Assembly: GCA_009841115.1 (NCBI GenBank)
Contig: VXML01000031.1
Coordinates: 24,569 to 88,568, forward strand
DNA from: Gemmatimonadota bacterium
GTDB lineage: Bacteria > Latescibacterota > UBA2968 > UBA8231
Reading direction: 5' to 3'
DNA length: 64,000 bases
This document shows positions 18,492 through 28,430 of this stretch, in pieces. The translations under genes were made by a program, and so were the position numbers. Under the pieces are notes generated by a model. The model did no database searches. It was not told the DNA's origin and was given only the letters and a program-made list of their open reading frames with translations. Position 1 is the first letter of the stretch. Every line of letters starts with the position of its first letter.

Positions 18492-19547
18492 ATGAACGCC
18501 AAACTACTCACTCTACTCGGCACGGCCCTGTGTGTGCTTAGCACGCAAGCCAGCCGCGCCCAAAACTACGCCCAAGCGACGTTTGCCGGAGGATGTTTCT
18601 GGTGCATCGAAGCGCCCTTTGACAAGGTCGAGGGGGTCGTCTCAGCCGTTTCCGGCTACACCGGCGGCGAGCGCGAAAACCCGACTTACAAGCAGGTCAG
18701 CTCCGGCGCGACCAAGCACATAGAATCCGTGCTGGTCACCTTTGATCCCGAGGTTGTTTCTTATCGCCAGCTTCTCGACATCTACTGGCACCAATTCGAC
18801 CCCACCGATTCAGGGGGGTCCTTTTACGACCGCGGCCATCAATATACCTCGGCCATATTTTACCACGACGAAGAGCAACGCGCCTTAGCCGAAGCCAGCA
18901 AAGCGGCCCTCGACACGTCGGGCCGCTTTGACAAACCCATCGTCACACCCATCCGCTCAGCCACCACCTTTTATCAGGCCGAAGAGTACCACCAAGACTA
19001 CTACCGAAAGAATCCCCAGCACTACAAGCGCTATCGCCGGGGATCGGGCCGCGACCGCTTTATCGAAGAGACGTGGGGCAAAGACCTCCCGGCTCCAACG
19101 GCCAGCGTCCAATACGCCAAACCTCCCATCGACACCTTGCGCACCAAACTCACAGACTTGCAATTTCGGGTCACGCAAGAAGACGCCACCGAGCGGCCCT
19201 TCCACAACCTGTATTGGGACAACAAGGCCGCGGGCATTTACGTCGATATCGTTTCCGGCGAACCCCTCTTTAGCTCGCGGCACAAGTTCAAGTCCGGCAC
19301 CGGCTGGCCCAGCTTTACCCAGCCCCTAGAGCCGGATCACATCGTCGAGCACACCGACAATTCGCTGTTTATGACCCGCGTAGAGGTGCGCAGCAAATAC
19401 GCCGACTCGCACCTCGGGCACGTCTTTCCGGACGGCCCGCCCCCCACCGGGCTGCGCTACTGCATCAACTCGGCGTCTCTACGCTTTATTCCCGTCGAGG
19501 ATTTGGCCAAGGAAGGGTACGGCGAGTACGCGGCCTTCTTTGAGTAA
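18492..19547 (+). CDS. msrAB: Bifunctional peptide methionine sulfoxide reductase MsrA/MsrB, exported
   Basis: Msr[12 protein letters not shown]; Msr[12 protein letters not shown]...[28 protein letters not shown]; signal-like N-terminus; AGGAGG Shine-Dalgarno upstream of ATG 18492. Confidence 0.93.
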   Translation: MNAKLLTLLGTALCVLSTQASRAQNYAQATFAGGCFWCIEAPFDKVEGVVSAVSGYTGGERENPTYKQVSSGATKHIESVLVTFDPEVVSYRQLLDIYWHQFDPTDSGGSFYDRGHQYTSAIFYHDEEQRALAEASKAALDTSGRFDKPIVTPIRSATTFYQAEEYHQDYYRKNPQHYKRYRRGSGRDRFIEETWGKDLPAPTASVQYAKPPIDTLRTKLTDLQFRVTQEDATERPFHNLYWDNKAAGIYVDIVSGEPLFSSRHKFKSGTGWPSFTQPLEPDHIVEHTDNSLFMTRVEVRSKYADSHLGHVFPDGPPPTGLRYCINSASLRFIPVEDLAKEGYGEYAAFFE

Positions 19548-19577
19548 GCACGAGGGCCTTGGCATGGCAAAAATGCA

Positions 19578-19632
19578 AACAGCCGGACAACCTTATCCAG
19601 AATCAGGATTGGTTGGTCCGGCTGTTTTTTTA
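19578..19632. terminator. Rho-independent terminator (possibly bidirectional)
   Basis: Inverted repeat cagccggac-aacc ... ggtt-g-gtccggctg followed by TTTTTTT; downstream of msrAB. Confidence 0.75.
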
Positions 19633-19633
19633 G

Positions 19634-19709
19634 TGGCTCCGCGGGTAGGATTCGAACCTACGACCAAGTGGTTAACAGCCACCCGCTCTGCCAGCTGAGC
19701 TACCGCGGA
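19634..19709 (-). tRNA. tRNA-Asn (GTT)
   Basis: Reverse complement TCCGCGGTAGCTCAG...GGTGGCTGTTAACCACT...GGTTCGAATCC...CCGCGGAGCCA; 7-bp acceptor, encoded CCA, anticodon GTT. Confidence 0.95.
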
Positions 19710-19809
19710 ATAAACAAGTATATTAACGAAAAATCGGGCAAAAATCAAATAAGGCCAAGCCGCCAGCGGCCTTGCGCGCCCACTTTTCTCGCTCCGCAGC
19801 AGCGGATAA

Positions 19810-20655
19810 TTAGTCCGCGTAATACTCCTTGAGAGAGTCGCAGCGAGCAGGGTGGCGGAGCTTCTGCAGGGCCTTTTCCTTGATTTGCCTCACCCGCTCC
19901 CGCGTGCGCCCGACATAGGCCCCGATCTTCTCCAAGGTCATCGGCTCGTGTCCATCCAATCCGTAGTACATCTTCAAGACGCGCGCCTCGCCTTCGGTCA
20001 GGGCGTGCATGGCGTTGTAAATTTCCTCTTTGAGCTCGTCGCTGGAGAGGGCCTCGTCGCTGGGCGGCTGACTGTAGTCGGGAATCAGATCGCCGAAACA
20101 GCGATCCGGTTCGGATTCGTCGCAGGGCATCTCCAGCGAAACCGGCCTTTGGGCCAGCCGCAACAGGAACTCCATATCACCGGGTTCGACCTCTAGCTCT
20201 TCGGCTATTTCCTCCACTTCTGGAGGACGCCCCAGTCCCTGTTCGAGCTTGTTGAGCACCCTGTTGACGCGCGTCAACTCGCCGATGCGATTCAGCGGCA
20301 ATCGCACGATGCGCGACTGATTGGCCAACGCTTGCAGGATCGACTGGCGGATCCACCATACGGCATAGGAAATGAATTTGAAGCCCTTCGTGCCGTCAAA
20401 GCGCTTGGCGGCGATGATAAGCCCCAAATTCCCCTCGTTGATCAGATCCGAAAGCGGCAAGCCCAAATTCTGATATTGCTTCGCCACGCTTACGACAAAG
20501 CGCAGGTTGGCTTTGACCAAATCGGATAAGGCATCTTCATCGCCCTCTTTTATTTGCTGGGCGATGGCCACTTCGTCCTCGGACGATAGCCCGACGGCAT
20601 CCTCGATCTCGTGAAAATACTGATCGACGATAGAATCTGTCTGCAAGGTAGTCAT
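19810..20655 (-). CDS. RNA polymerase sigma-70 family factor (RpoD/RpoS-type)
   Basis: Region 2 (LVKANLRFVVSVAKQYQNLGLPLSDLINEGNLGLIIAAKRFD..GFKFISYAVWWIRQSI) and region 4 (TLEKIGAYVGRTRERVRQIKEKALQKLR); Met 67 of the ORF has a good RBS. Confidence 0.92.
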   Translation of the reverse strand: MTTLQTDSIVDQYFHEIEDAVGLSSEDEVAIAQQIKEGDEDALSDLVKANLRFVVSVAKQYQNLGLPLSDLINEGNLGLIIAAKRFDGTKGFKFISYAVWWIRQSILQALANQSRIVRLPLNRIGELTRVNRVLNKLEQGLGRPPEVEEIAEELEVEPGDMEFLLRLAQRPVSLEMPCDESEPDRCFGDLIPDYSQPPSDEALSSDELKEEIYNAMHALTEGEARVLKMYYGLDGHEPMTLEKIGAYVGRTRERVRQIKEKALQKLRHPARCDSLKEYYAD

Positions 20656-20743
20656 AACTCGACGCCTCCTGTTGCTAATGAGCCAGCAGGGGACTCGTGG
20701 CTGCATTAAGCTATGATGGTACCTAATATGGACGAGCAGGGAG

Positions 20744-20772
20744 TTTCGGATGTGGGGGAAATACATCCGAAA
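20744..20772. repeat. 10-bp perfect inverted repeat upstream of the sigma factor gene
   Basis: tttcggatgt - gggggaaat - acatccgaaa. Confidence 0.7.
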
Positions 20773-20883
20773 GCGGTTCTGAATAAACCGAAATAGAAGA
20801 GGATGTAGAGTAATATAGGATTTTAAGGTTCTATAATCAACTTTTATACGCAACTTTTTTTAAGTACGTAAAACTGCTTTGAC

Positions 20884-22326
20884 TCAACTTATGCCGATGG
20901 CTTCTTTGGCTAGCTGGACACAGCGCTCAACATCGTAATCGCGCAAAATGGTGATTTTCTGGGTTTCCAATGAGCCTTCGGCGTGAATAGCCAACAGCTC
21001 GTTGTAACCACCAAAGGTCGAAGCCGTCAGATCGCGCACCAAATTGATCGCCTTTAGCCGCACTTCAGCATCGACGCCGCTTCCACCACCTAAGAAGTGT
21101 TCGATATAGCCTTTGGTCTCGGGATTGGCCAAGTCCTCTTCCGACGGCCCAGTGACCACTAGACCTCCGGCAATGTCCTGGACCCAAGACACAGCTTGGT
21201 GGTAGTTATTGGCAAAGTGGAATTTGGCCAAGTTGGTAAAGACAATATTGGGCACGGCCGTGCCGTTTGCGGCGATGCGGCAGTCGTGGGCCGCAGCCAA
21301 GGTCAACCCTCGGACGGTCTCGGCATAGGTGATGAGCTTGGTCAGTTTCTCGCGCACGTGGCCAGCCTTGGCAATGCCGTTATAGTGGGCTAGGAGCGCC
21401 GCCGCCCCGATAAAGAGGTCGCAGAGCGGCGGTTTGTAGGAGGCGGCTGTAAAGCGATGGAATTCGACAAAGGCATTGGCCAGCGGCCCGGCGTATTGCC
21501 ACTCCCCTTTGAGGAAGACGCGCTCGTTGGGAATAAAGACATCGTCAAAGATCGTCAACGTGTCGATCATGCGGTGCTCGGAACTGACCGGGTGGTGAAA
21601 CTGGCTCACCGGCGGCGAGCCAAAGGGGCTGGCTATTAGCTTGAGCCCCGGCGTATTGACCGGCGTGGCAAAGGCAACAGCATAGGCCGCGTCCTCCGCC
21701 TTAAGCGCACGGGTCGGCAAGACGATGAGTTCATCGACATACGGGGCACATGTCGTATGGGCTTTGGCCCCGCGCACTACAATCCCATCGCTCCGCTCCT
21801 CGACAATGTGGACATAGTAATCGGGGTGCGCTTGCTGCGAAGGCAAGAGGCTGCGGTCTCCTTTTACGTCGGTTTGGGCCACGGCCAAGCTCAAGTCGCG
21901 CTGCTTGCATTCGCGGTGGAAGGCTTCTACGCGCGCGTTGTATTGTCCACCGGCATTTTTGTCCAAATGATCGGAGACTAAGTCGAGGGCGAAAAGCGCG
22001 TCTGTACCGATTTCCTTAATTAGCAACACCACGCTGCTGCCCAGTCGCGTCGAACGCTCAATCATCTCGCGTCGGTTGAGCAAATCTGTGGCATCCGTCG
22101 GTGTTTTAAAGTAACGACTGACGGGTTCGCCCAGTTCATCATCCATCCAGGTCATTAGGTCTCGATGCGCTGAGTCCTCGGCCAATTCAAAATCCAAGGC
22201 AACGTGATCAACCCCAATCCCCAAGTCGTCGTGTGCGGTTACGTCCTCGACCTGCGCTCCTCGGTGATACACTTCGCGTCCGTCGCGCAAGCCCTCTTTG
22301 AATTCAGCGGCGCTACGCAAGCCCAT
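20884..22326 (-). CDS. 4-hydroxyphenylacetate 3-hydroxylase / 4-hydroxybutyryl-CoA dehydratase superfamily protein
   Basis: HpaB-family features: VAQTDVKGDRSLLPSQQ, GAKAHTTCAPYVDELIVLPTR, FDDVFIPNERVFL, QDIAGGLVVTGPSEEDL. Confidence 0.8.
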   Translation of the reverse strand: MGLRSAAEFKEGLRDGREVYHRGAQVEDVTAHDDLGIGVDHVALDFELAEDSAHRDLMTWMDDELGEPVSRYFKTPTDATDLLNRREMIERSTRLGSSVVLLIKEIGTDALFALDLVSDHLDKNAGGQYNARVEAFHRECKQRDLSLAVAQTDVKGDRSLLPSQQAHPDYYVHIVEERSDGIVVRGAKAHTTCAPYVDELIVLPTRALKAEDAAYAVAFATPVNTPGLKLIASPFGSPPVSQFHHPVSSEHRMIDTLTIFDDVFIPNERVFLKGEWQYAGPLANAFVEFHRFTAASYKPPLCDLFIGAAALLAHYNGIAKAGHVREKLTKLITYAETVRGLTLAAAHDCRIAANGTAVPNIVFTNLAKFHFANNYHQAVSWVQDIAGGLVVTGPSEEDLANPETKGYIEHFLGGGSGVDAEVRLKAINLVRDLTASTFGGYNELLAIHAEGSLETQKITILRDYDVERCVQLAKEAIGIS

Positions 22327-22342
22327 AAAGTCCTCTTCCCTT

Positions 22343-24619
22343 TCAATTCTTCAATGGTTTACCCGTGTGCAGCATGTGCGCGATGCGCTCTCGCGTGCGC
22401 TTGGTGCCACATAGTTGCAGAAAGACCTCGCGTTCCAAATCGAGCAAGTCGCGCTCCTCTACTTGTCGGCGCGCTCCACCACCTCCTGTAAGCACCCGTG
22501 CCAGACCGCGCCCTACGACCACATCGTGTTCGCTAAGCTGCCCAGCGGCCCGGTCTGCATCTATGCGCTCGTGCAAAAGCGCCAGTCCTTCGTCTCCAGT
22601 GACCTCTACTCCATCCAGCGTGTTAGCGCAGTAGCCTGTGGCAAACAAGCTGCGCAATCTAGCTGCGGCCCGCTTTAAGAGTTGGCCCTCGGCAAAGACA
22701 ATTTCGTCGTCAGCACCGAGGAGACCCCAAGCTTGGGCTTGGAAGGCGCTGTCGCTGAAGTTTCCAGTAAAAATTGTCTCAAACGCGACTCCTATATCGC
22801 TTGCTCCCCTCCGCGCCATCTCCATACAGCCGCCGCTGCCGGGGATTAGACCGACCTTGGTTTCCACCAATCCCATGCCTAGCTCAGCCGTCGCCACGCG
22901 CCCAGCGGCACCCAAGGCGAACTCGCACCCGCCTCCCAGCACCAAGCCGCGGAGAGCCGCGACGACCGGGAAAGACGCGTAGCGCAGCGCTTGCACGGCC
23001 TCCTGAAAAGCAGCGACGAACGCTTCCAGCCCCGCCCAATCGCTCTCATCGACGAGCTTGGCCACGTGCTTCAAGTCGGCACCGACCGAGAACAAAGAGC
23101 CAGCACCGGCGAGTACCAAGCCAGTAAAGGGGGCTGTATCCACTGCGTGATGGACGGCTTCCAGGGCCGCTGGCCCTAAGACATTCATCTTGCCGCTGAA
23201 AACCAGCGCCCCCAAACCCTCGTCCAGTTCGACCAAGTACGCTCCGTCATTGGACCAGATGGCTCGCTCGGCAGCTAGCTTATCCCAATCGTCGGCTGGC
23301 GGTTGCCAGCTTTCGCGCCGCAACCGAGTCGGTGAGAACGCGCCTTTTTCGTGGTAAAAATGCGTTTCACCCACATCGAGCAATTGAGCGGCGAGATCGG
23401 GTACCCGCTGCTGGTTGGCTTCCAGACCGCTGACAACCTCTTCGACGCCGAAGAGATCCCACAACTCAAAAGGCCCTAGCGCCCAGTTAAACCCCCAGCA
23501 CATTGCCTGATCGATTTGGCCGATATCACCGGCTATATCGGCCGCGTGCTCGGCAGCGTAGGACAGCACAGCCATGAGATGCGCCCTCCCCAACTGGCCC
23601 CACGGGCCTGAATCGTTCCATAAGGCGCGGAGGCGGCGTTCCGGTGAACGCTCGCTCAACGCCGATTCCAAGGCACCCAACTCCACCTTTTGCAAGGGTT
23701 GATAGTCGAAGGTATCCAAATCGAGGGACTCAATGCCCGCCTCGGCCTTGCGGTAGAAACCGGCGTTGACCTTGGCCCCGAGCAAATTCTCCTCCAACAT
23801 GCGCCGATAAAACGCCGGCAGCGCAAAAAGCGACCGCCACGGGTCCTCCGGCAATCCTTCATAGCTGGTCTCAGCCACGTGCGCGACTGTGTCCAAGCCC
23901 ACGATGTCGCAGACGCGCAAGGTCGCGCTTGGGGGCCGCCCCATCAGAGGGCCGGTCAGCGCGTCAACTTCAGCCACACTTAGTCCATCCCGTTCCATCC
24001 TCTGCAACATGTCGCAGGCGGCAAAAACCCACAGGCGATTGCCGATGAAATTAGGTGTGTCCCGGCCACAGACTACGCCCTTGCCCAACTCCCCAGCGAG
24101 AAAATCCACCATCTGCTGGACGATAGCCGGCTCGGTATCCGACCCAGGTATGACTTCGACCAACTTCATGTAGCGCGGCGGATTAAAGAAATGTACCCCG
24201 AGGAAGCGGCGGCAAAACTCCGGCGAGCGGCCGCGCGCCAACTCGGCGATAGATAACCCCGAGGTATTGCTACTGATGATCAATCCGTCGTGCAGGTACG
24301 GCTCCAGTCGAGCCAGCAACGCTCGCTTGGGCGCATTTTCTTCTACTACGGCTTCAATGACCCAATCGGCCTCTCCAACACAGGCTAAATCCTCCAAGCT
24401 CCCTAGCTGGATGCGTTGGGCCATCTCCGCTAGATAGAAAGCGGGCGGGCGATTCGCGAGGGTCTTTTCCAACCCCTGACGCGCGCGACCCGCCTCATCG
24501 CCTGCCAGTGGCAAGTCGAGGAGATGCACCTTGTGGCCCGCACAGGCTAGCAGAGCCGCGATTTGCCCTCCCATGACTCCAGCGCCGAGCACCACTACAT
24601 TTTTCGCTTCTTCAGCCAT
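22343..24619 (-). CDS. 3-hydroxyacyl-CoA dehydrogenase / enoyl-CoA hydratase fusion
   Basis: N-terminal Rossmann (VVLGAGVMGGQIAALLACAGHKVHLLDL), ISSNTSGLSIAELA, HFFNPPRYMKLVEVI; C-terminal crotonase domain (VVAALRGLVLGGGCEFALGA, VGLIPGSGGCMEMARR). Confidence 0.9.
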   Translation of the reverse strand: MAEEAKNVVVLGAGVMGGQIAALLACAGHKVHLLDLPLAGDEAGRARQGLEKTLANRPPAFYLAEMAQRIQLGSLEDLACVGEADWVIEAVVEENAPKRALLARLEPYLHDGLIISSNTSGLSIAELARGRSPEFCRRFLGVHFFNPPRYMKLVEVIPGSDTEPAIVQQMVDFLAGELGKGVVCGRDTPNFIGNRLWVFAACDMLQRMERDGLSVAEVDALTGPLMGRPPSATLRVCDIVGLDTVAHVAETSYEGLPEDPWRSLFALPAFYRRMLEENLLGAKVNAGFYRKAEAGIESLDLDTFDYQPLQKVELGALESALSERSPERRLRALWNDSGPWGQLGRAHLMAVLSYAAEHAADIAGDIGQIDQAMCWGFNWALGPFELWDLFGVEEVVSGLEANQQRVPDLAAQLLDVGETHFYHEKGAFSPTRLRRESWQPPADDWDKLAAERAIWSNDGAYLVELDEGLGALVFSGKMNVLGPAALEAVHHAVDTAPFTGLVLAGAGSLFSVGADLKHVAKLVDESDWAGLEAFVAAFQEAVQALRYASFPVVAALRGLVLGGGCEFALGAAGRVATAELGMGLVETKVGLIPGSGGCMEMARRGASDIGVAFETIFTGNFSDSAFQAQAWGLLGADDEIVFAEGQLLKRAAARLRSLFATGYCANTLDGVEVTGDEGLALLHERIDADRAAGQLSEHDVVVGRGLARVLTGGGGARRQVEERDLLDLEREVFLQLCGTKRTRERIAHMLHTGKPLKN

Positions 24620-24866
24620 TTTCTTCCCCCGTCGGAAAGAGGGAGAGTTGATCTGAATTGGACGACACCGCCCTTCCCCGCAAGAGCACCGATCCTTCGT
24701 GGTGTAGGGCCAACCAACGCTCGATTTCGCTCAGGCGAAACCGCACTAGCTTGCCAAATCTATAATGGGGAATCTGGCCGCGACGGACCATGCGACGCAC
24801 TGTGGAGGACGAACAGCGAAGATAGGCGGCGACCTCTCTGGCGATCATCATCTTTTCCTGCACCAT
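24612..24866 (-). CDS. Excisionase-family / BldC-like helix-turn-helix protein
   Basis: MMIAREVAAYLRCSSSTVRRMVRRGQIPHYRFGKLVRFRLSEIERWL. Confidence 0.8.
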   Translation of the reverse strand: MVQEKMMIAREVAAYLRCSSSTVRRMVRRGQIPHYRFGKLVRFRLSEIERWLALHHEGSVLLRGRAVSSNSDQLSLFPTGEENG

Positions 24867-24884
24867 AGCTCTGCATCCCAGTGC

Positions 24885-25343
24885 TCAGCAACGGAGAAAG
24901 CGGTCAGCTACAAAGAAATTGTTGTCCGTCTCCTGAATGGAAACTTCAATGTGGTACTGATAGCCGCGCTGTGGTAATAGCCCCTGCAATATCTCGGTCG
25001 CTTGGTCTAGGCAGTACTCGGCCACGTTTTCCACACTCGGATTTTCGCCTGGCATGACCACGACGCCCTGTGGATCGAAGAGCTTGGCGTCGAGAAAGGT
25101 CGCATCCCGCGCGGAAATCAACATCTTGTGATCCAAGAATTTGAAGATGTCCTTGAGCGCGCCGAAGTCAACGGACATATCCAGTTTTTCCAGCCGCGGA
25201 AAACGCTCGGTGCGGATGACGAATGCGCCGCGCCAGGTATGCCCGTGGACGTAGGCACATTTGCCGTCGTAGTCTAGCTGCCGATGGGCGGCGTGAAATT
25301 TACCCCTCGCCTTAATGGTCTCCATGCGGGCTATCCCCCTCAA
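24885..25343 (-). CDS. 6-pyruvoyl-tetrahydropterin synthase / QueD family
   Basis: FHAAHRQL, CAYVHGH (C-x3-HGH), MSVDFGALK, NPSVENVAEY motifs; start possibly 25325. Confidence 0.85.
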   Translation of the reverse strand: MRGIARMETIKARGKFHAAHRQLDYDGKCAYVHGHTWRGAFVIRTERFPRLEKLDMSVDFGALKDIFKFLDHKMLISARDATFLDAKLFDPQGVVVMPGENPSVENVAEYCLDQATEILQGLLPQRGYQYHIEVSIQETDNNFFVADRFLRC

Positions 25344-25635
25344 CCCTTGCCAGCGCTTTCTCCAAACGAGTGCGGTAGTACCAAGTCCCTACCGACGTGA
25401 GAGCCTGTAACGCAATGACGTAGTAGAGCGCCTTGCCAGCAGCTCGCGCCCACTCGGCCGTCGAGACCGTGGTTAGGATGATAATCAGCGCAAAAGCCAC
25501 GAGTATGACCCCGGTGTTAATGCGGAGTATCTTCTGGCACAGCGCCAGTGCTTTGTGTCGTGATGCGTTGGTGTTTTGCGCCATAAATTTACCCTGCCCG
25601 CCCGGCGACCCACTCCCGGGCCAGCCGCCGTGCAC
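25312..25635 (-). CDS. Small hypothetical membrane protein
   Basis: Two hydrophobic segments (VILVAFALIIILTTV; ALYYVIALQALTSVGTWYY); overlaps the 3' end of dxr. Confidence 0.5.
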   Translation of the reverse strand: MHGGWPGSGSPGGQGKFMAQNTNASRHKALALCQKILRINTGVILVAFALIIILTTVSTAEWARAAGKALYYVIALQALTSVGTWYYRTRLEKALARVEGDSPHGDH

Positions 25636-26755
25636 AGCAATCCTCGTCTAGTATGGATTCGAGCGAAACCACCTCCTGTGTGCCGCAGCGTGCCAACACG
25701 TCGCGGTTCAGGTCGGCGATATCAAGAAATCCGATTTTCCGCGCCAGAAAAGCCCCCACTGCCTCCTCGTTGGCCGCGTTGAGAACGGCTGGAAAGGTCC
25801 CACCACTCCGGCCTGCTTCGTAGCACAAATCCAAACAGGGAAAATTCGCTCTGTCTGGCGCGGCGAAACTCAGTTGACCTACTTGATTGAGATCGAGATT
25901 GTCGAGAGGAACCTCCCGCCGCTCTGGGTGAGTCAGCGCGTATTGGATCGGCAGCATCATATCGGTCTTGCCCATGTGCGCCAACAGCGATCCATCGGCG
26001 AATTCAACCAGTGCATGCACAACCGATTGTCGGTGGACGACCACATCCACTTGTTCGACCGCCAAGCCAAAGAGCCAAGCCGCCTCAATGACTTCAAAGC
26101 CTTTGTTCATCAGGGTTGCTGAATCTACGCTGATCTTGGCACCCATTTTCCAAGTGGGGTGCTCAATGGCCTGCTCCGGGGTAATGTCGCGCATCTGTTC
26201 GCGATTGCGCCCCCAAAACGGCCCTCCAGAGGCCGTGAGAATTATCCGCTTCAGACTTTTGCGATCTTCGCCTTTCAGGCACTGCCAAATGGCGTTAGGC
26301 TCACTATCCAATGGCAGCACGGTCCCCCCGCCGCGCTCGGCTTGCTGCAAAATTAAACCGCCCGCCATGACCAAGGGTTCTTTGTTGGCCATGGCCACGG
26401 TCTTGCCCTGTGCCAACGCCGCCAGCGTCGGCGCGAGGCCGACGGCGCCGACAAGCCCATTGAGCACCAGATCTGCTTCCGGCATGGTGGCCAGTTCACA
26501 CAGCCCCTCTGCACCGCAAACCACCTCGACCTGCGGTACTGCGCTCTGCACCCGCTCTCTGGCCTCGGTATCTATAACGCAAATTTTTTGCGGCTTCCAA
26601 CAATGCGCGCGCGCAATCAGCTTTTCGACCTTGGACCCACCTGCCAATCCCACGATCTCGTACCCATTTCCCAAGTTTTCGAGGACTTTGAAACACGTGT
26701 CGCCAATGGATCCAGTGCAGCCGAGAACGACGATTTTTTTAGGGTCGTCAGCCAT
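25589..26755 (-). CDS. dxr: 1-deoxy-D-xylulose 5-phosphate reductoisomerase
   Basis: KIVVLGCTGSIGDT, ANKEPLVMAGG, LPLDSEPNAIWQCL, TASGGPFW, HPTWKMGAKISVDSATLMNKGFEVIEA, VVHRQSVVHALVEF; ATG at 26755. Confidence 0.95.
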   Translation of the reverse strand: MADDPKKIVVLGCTGSIGDTCFKVLENLGNGYEIVGLAGGSKVEKLIARAHCWKPQKICVIDTEARERVQSAVPQVEVVCGAEGLCELATMPEADLVLNGLVGAVGLAPTLAALAQGKTVAMANKEPLVMAGGLILQQAERGGGTVLPLDSEPNAIWQCLKGEDRKSLKRIILTASGGPFWGRNREQMRDITPEQAIEHPTWKMGAKISVDSATLMNKGFEVIEAAWLFGLAVEQVDVVVHRQSVVHALVEFADGSLLAHMGKTDMMLPIQYALTHPERREVPLDNLDLNQVGQLSFAAPDRANFPCLDLCYEAGRSGGTFPAVLNAANEEAVGAFLARKIGFLDIADLNRDVLARCGTQEVVSLESILDEDCCARRLAREWVAGRAG

Positions 26756-26771
26756 TTCAGTTGAGGCGAAT

Positions 26772-28430
26772 TTAGCTACCGGCACTCCCTCTATGGCCTC
26801 CGTTGCGCGGCCGACGACCGCTCCTATTGCGAGCGTCGCCATTGCGCCGATCTCCACGTCCTCGCTCGGTATGACGCACCACCTGCGTCTGACGCACGAC
26901 CACGACCTTAACTTGGCCGGCAAAAGTCAACTCGGTCTTGACCCGCTCAGCTATGTCGAACGCCAGCATCTCAGCGTCTTCATCCCCGATCTGTTCGCCA
27001 CAGACCATGACGCGAATCTCGCGGCCGGCATTGATGGCGTACACGTCTGTAACGCCCGCAAACGAAGTCGCGATTTCTTCCAAACGCATAATGCGGCGGG
27101 TATAACCTTCGAGGTCCTCGCGCCGTCCTCCGGGCCGTATCGACGATATAGTATCGGCCGCCTTGACCAAGAAGCAGATCGGCGAAAGGCGATCATGGTC
27201 CTCGTGGTGCTCGGCGATGACTTCCTTGACGGTCAGATGCTCGTCGAATTGCTCGCCTAGCTTGATACCCAATTCGACGTGGCCTCCTTCTAGCTCCTTA
27301 CTGACGGTCTTACCGATATCGTGCAAGAGGCCTGCCCGCTTGGCCAACGGCACATCCAATCCAACCTCGGCAGCCATCCCTCCGGCCAAATGGGCGACCT
27401 CTAGGCAGTGCTGTAAAAGGTTTTGTCCAAAGCTAGCGCGATATTTGAGCATGCCCACATAATAGGGCAAATCAGCGTGGTACTGGCTAGCCCCAATCTC
27501 GCTGAGGGCGCTCTTACCAACCTCGACCATATCTTGGTCTAGGGTCTTGCGGCACTCCTCTACTACTTCCTCAATCTTGGTTGGAGTGAAACCGCCGCTG
27601 CTGATTAGCTGCTGCATGGCACGGCTAGCCACTTCGCGCCGCGCTGGATCGTAGGACGAAAGCAACACGGCGTCAGGCGTATCATCGACCACGACTTTGA
27701 CTCCGGTCGCCGTCTCAAATGCACGCACGTTTCGTCCTTCTTTGCCGATGATGCGACTTTTGATTCCCTCGTTGGGCAAGGGCACAGTCGAGGTGACTAA
27801 GTGGACGGTCTCTTCAACTGCACAACGCTGAATAGCTTGGGCGATGATTTTTTTAGCTTCTCGATCTGACTCTTCCTTAGCCTTGGTGCGCTCGCTGCGG
27901 ATCATGGCCGCCGCCCGTCCGCGCACCTCGCCGGCCAGATGCTCCATCATCTGTTCGCGCGCCTCGTCCGCAGGTAGCCCGCTAGCCAATTCTAGACGTT
28001 GCTGATAATCGGCGCGCATTTGACCTAGGTCTTCTTCTTCTTCTTTTAAGGTCCGTTCGCGCTGGCCAATCCGCTGCTCCTGATTTTTAAGGCGATTCCA
28101 CGCCCGGTTCTGCTCTTCTTTCTGGCTATTGAGATCGCGCACGAACTGCGCTAAGCTCTTATCACGGCGGTTCAGACCGGCCAACTGATCTTCTAACTCG
28201 GCCTCTTGGCGAGCTTTGGTTTTATACCAGTCATCCCGTTCTTCGAGCAAGCTCAGCCGCACTGCACGCTCCTCTTCGGCTAGCTGCTGCCGCACCCGGT
28301 CTTCTGCCTCTTTCTCCACTTGGGGCAGGATGCCCCTTTTTAATTGATAACTCAGCAGAAAACCCAGACCACCGCCCAAAGCGAGCAGGCCCGAACCCAC
28401 TAATGCTTGGATCATATCTGGATATTCCAT
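26772..28430 (-). CDS. rny: Ribonuclease Y
   Basis: N-terminal TM, long coiled coil, KH domain (GIKSRIIGKEGRNVRAFETATGVKVVVDDTPDAV), HD domain (RAGLLHDIGK). Confidence 0.95.
   Translation of the reverse strand: MEYPDMIQALVGSGLLALGGGLGFLLSYQLKRGILPQVEKEAEDRVRQQLAEEERAVRLSLLEERDDWYKTKARQEAELEDQLAGLNRRDKSLAQFVRDLNSQKEEQNRAWNRLKNQEQRIGQRERTLKEEEEDLGQMRADYQQRLELASGLPADEAREQMMEHLAGEVRGRAAAMIRSERTKAKEESDREAKKIIAQAIQRCAVEETVHLVTSTVPLPNEGIKSRIIGKEGRNVRAFETATGVKVVVDDTPDAVLLSSYDPARREVASRAMQQLISSGGFTPTKIEEVVEECRKTLDQDMVEVGKSALSEIGASQYHADLPYYVGMLKYRASFGQNLLQHCLEVAHLAGGMAAEVGLDVPLAKRAGLLHDIGKTVSKELEGGHVELGIKLGEQFDEHLTVKEVIAEHHEDHDRLSPICFLVKAADTISSIRPGGRREDLEGYTRRIMRLEEIATSFAGVTDVYAINAGREIRVMVCGEQIGDEDAEMLAFDIAERVKTELTFAGQVKVVVVRQTQVVRHTERGRGDRRNGDARNRSGRRPRNGGHRGSAGS

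Noticed and set aside
20656-20853. N-terminal extension of the sigma factor ORF
   Set aside because: Extra 66 aa are not sigma-like, the region contains an inverted repeat, and the ATG at 20655 has a good RBS.
24612-24866. Excisionase-like gene as evidence of an integrated element
   Set aside because: No integrase, att-like repeats or other mobile genes nearby; overlaps the next gene like an operon member and is more likely a small regulator.
25968-27260. 430-aa plus-strand ORF
   Set aside because: Fully antisense to dxr and rny, which have clear motifs; Ser/Thr/Pro/Ala-biased shadow translation.
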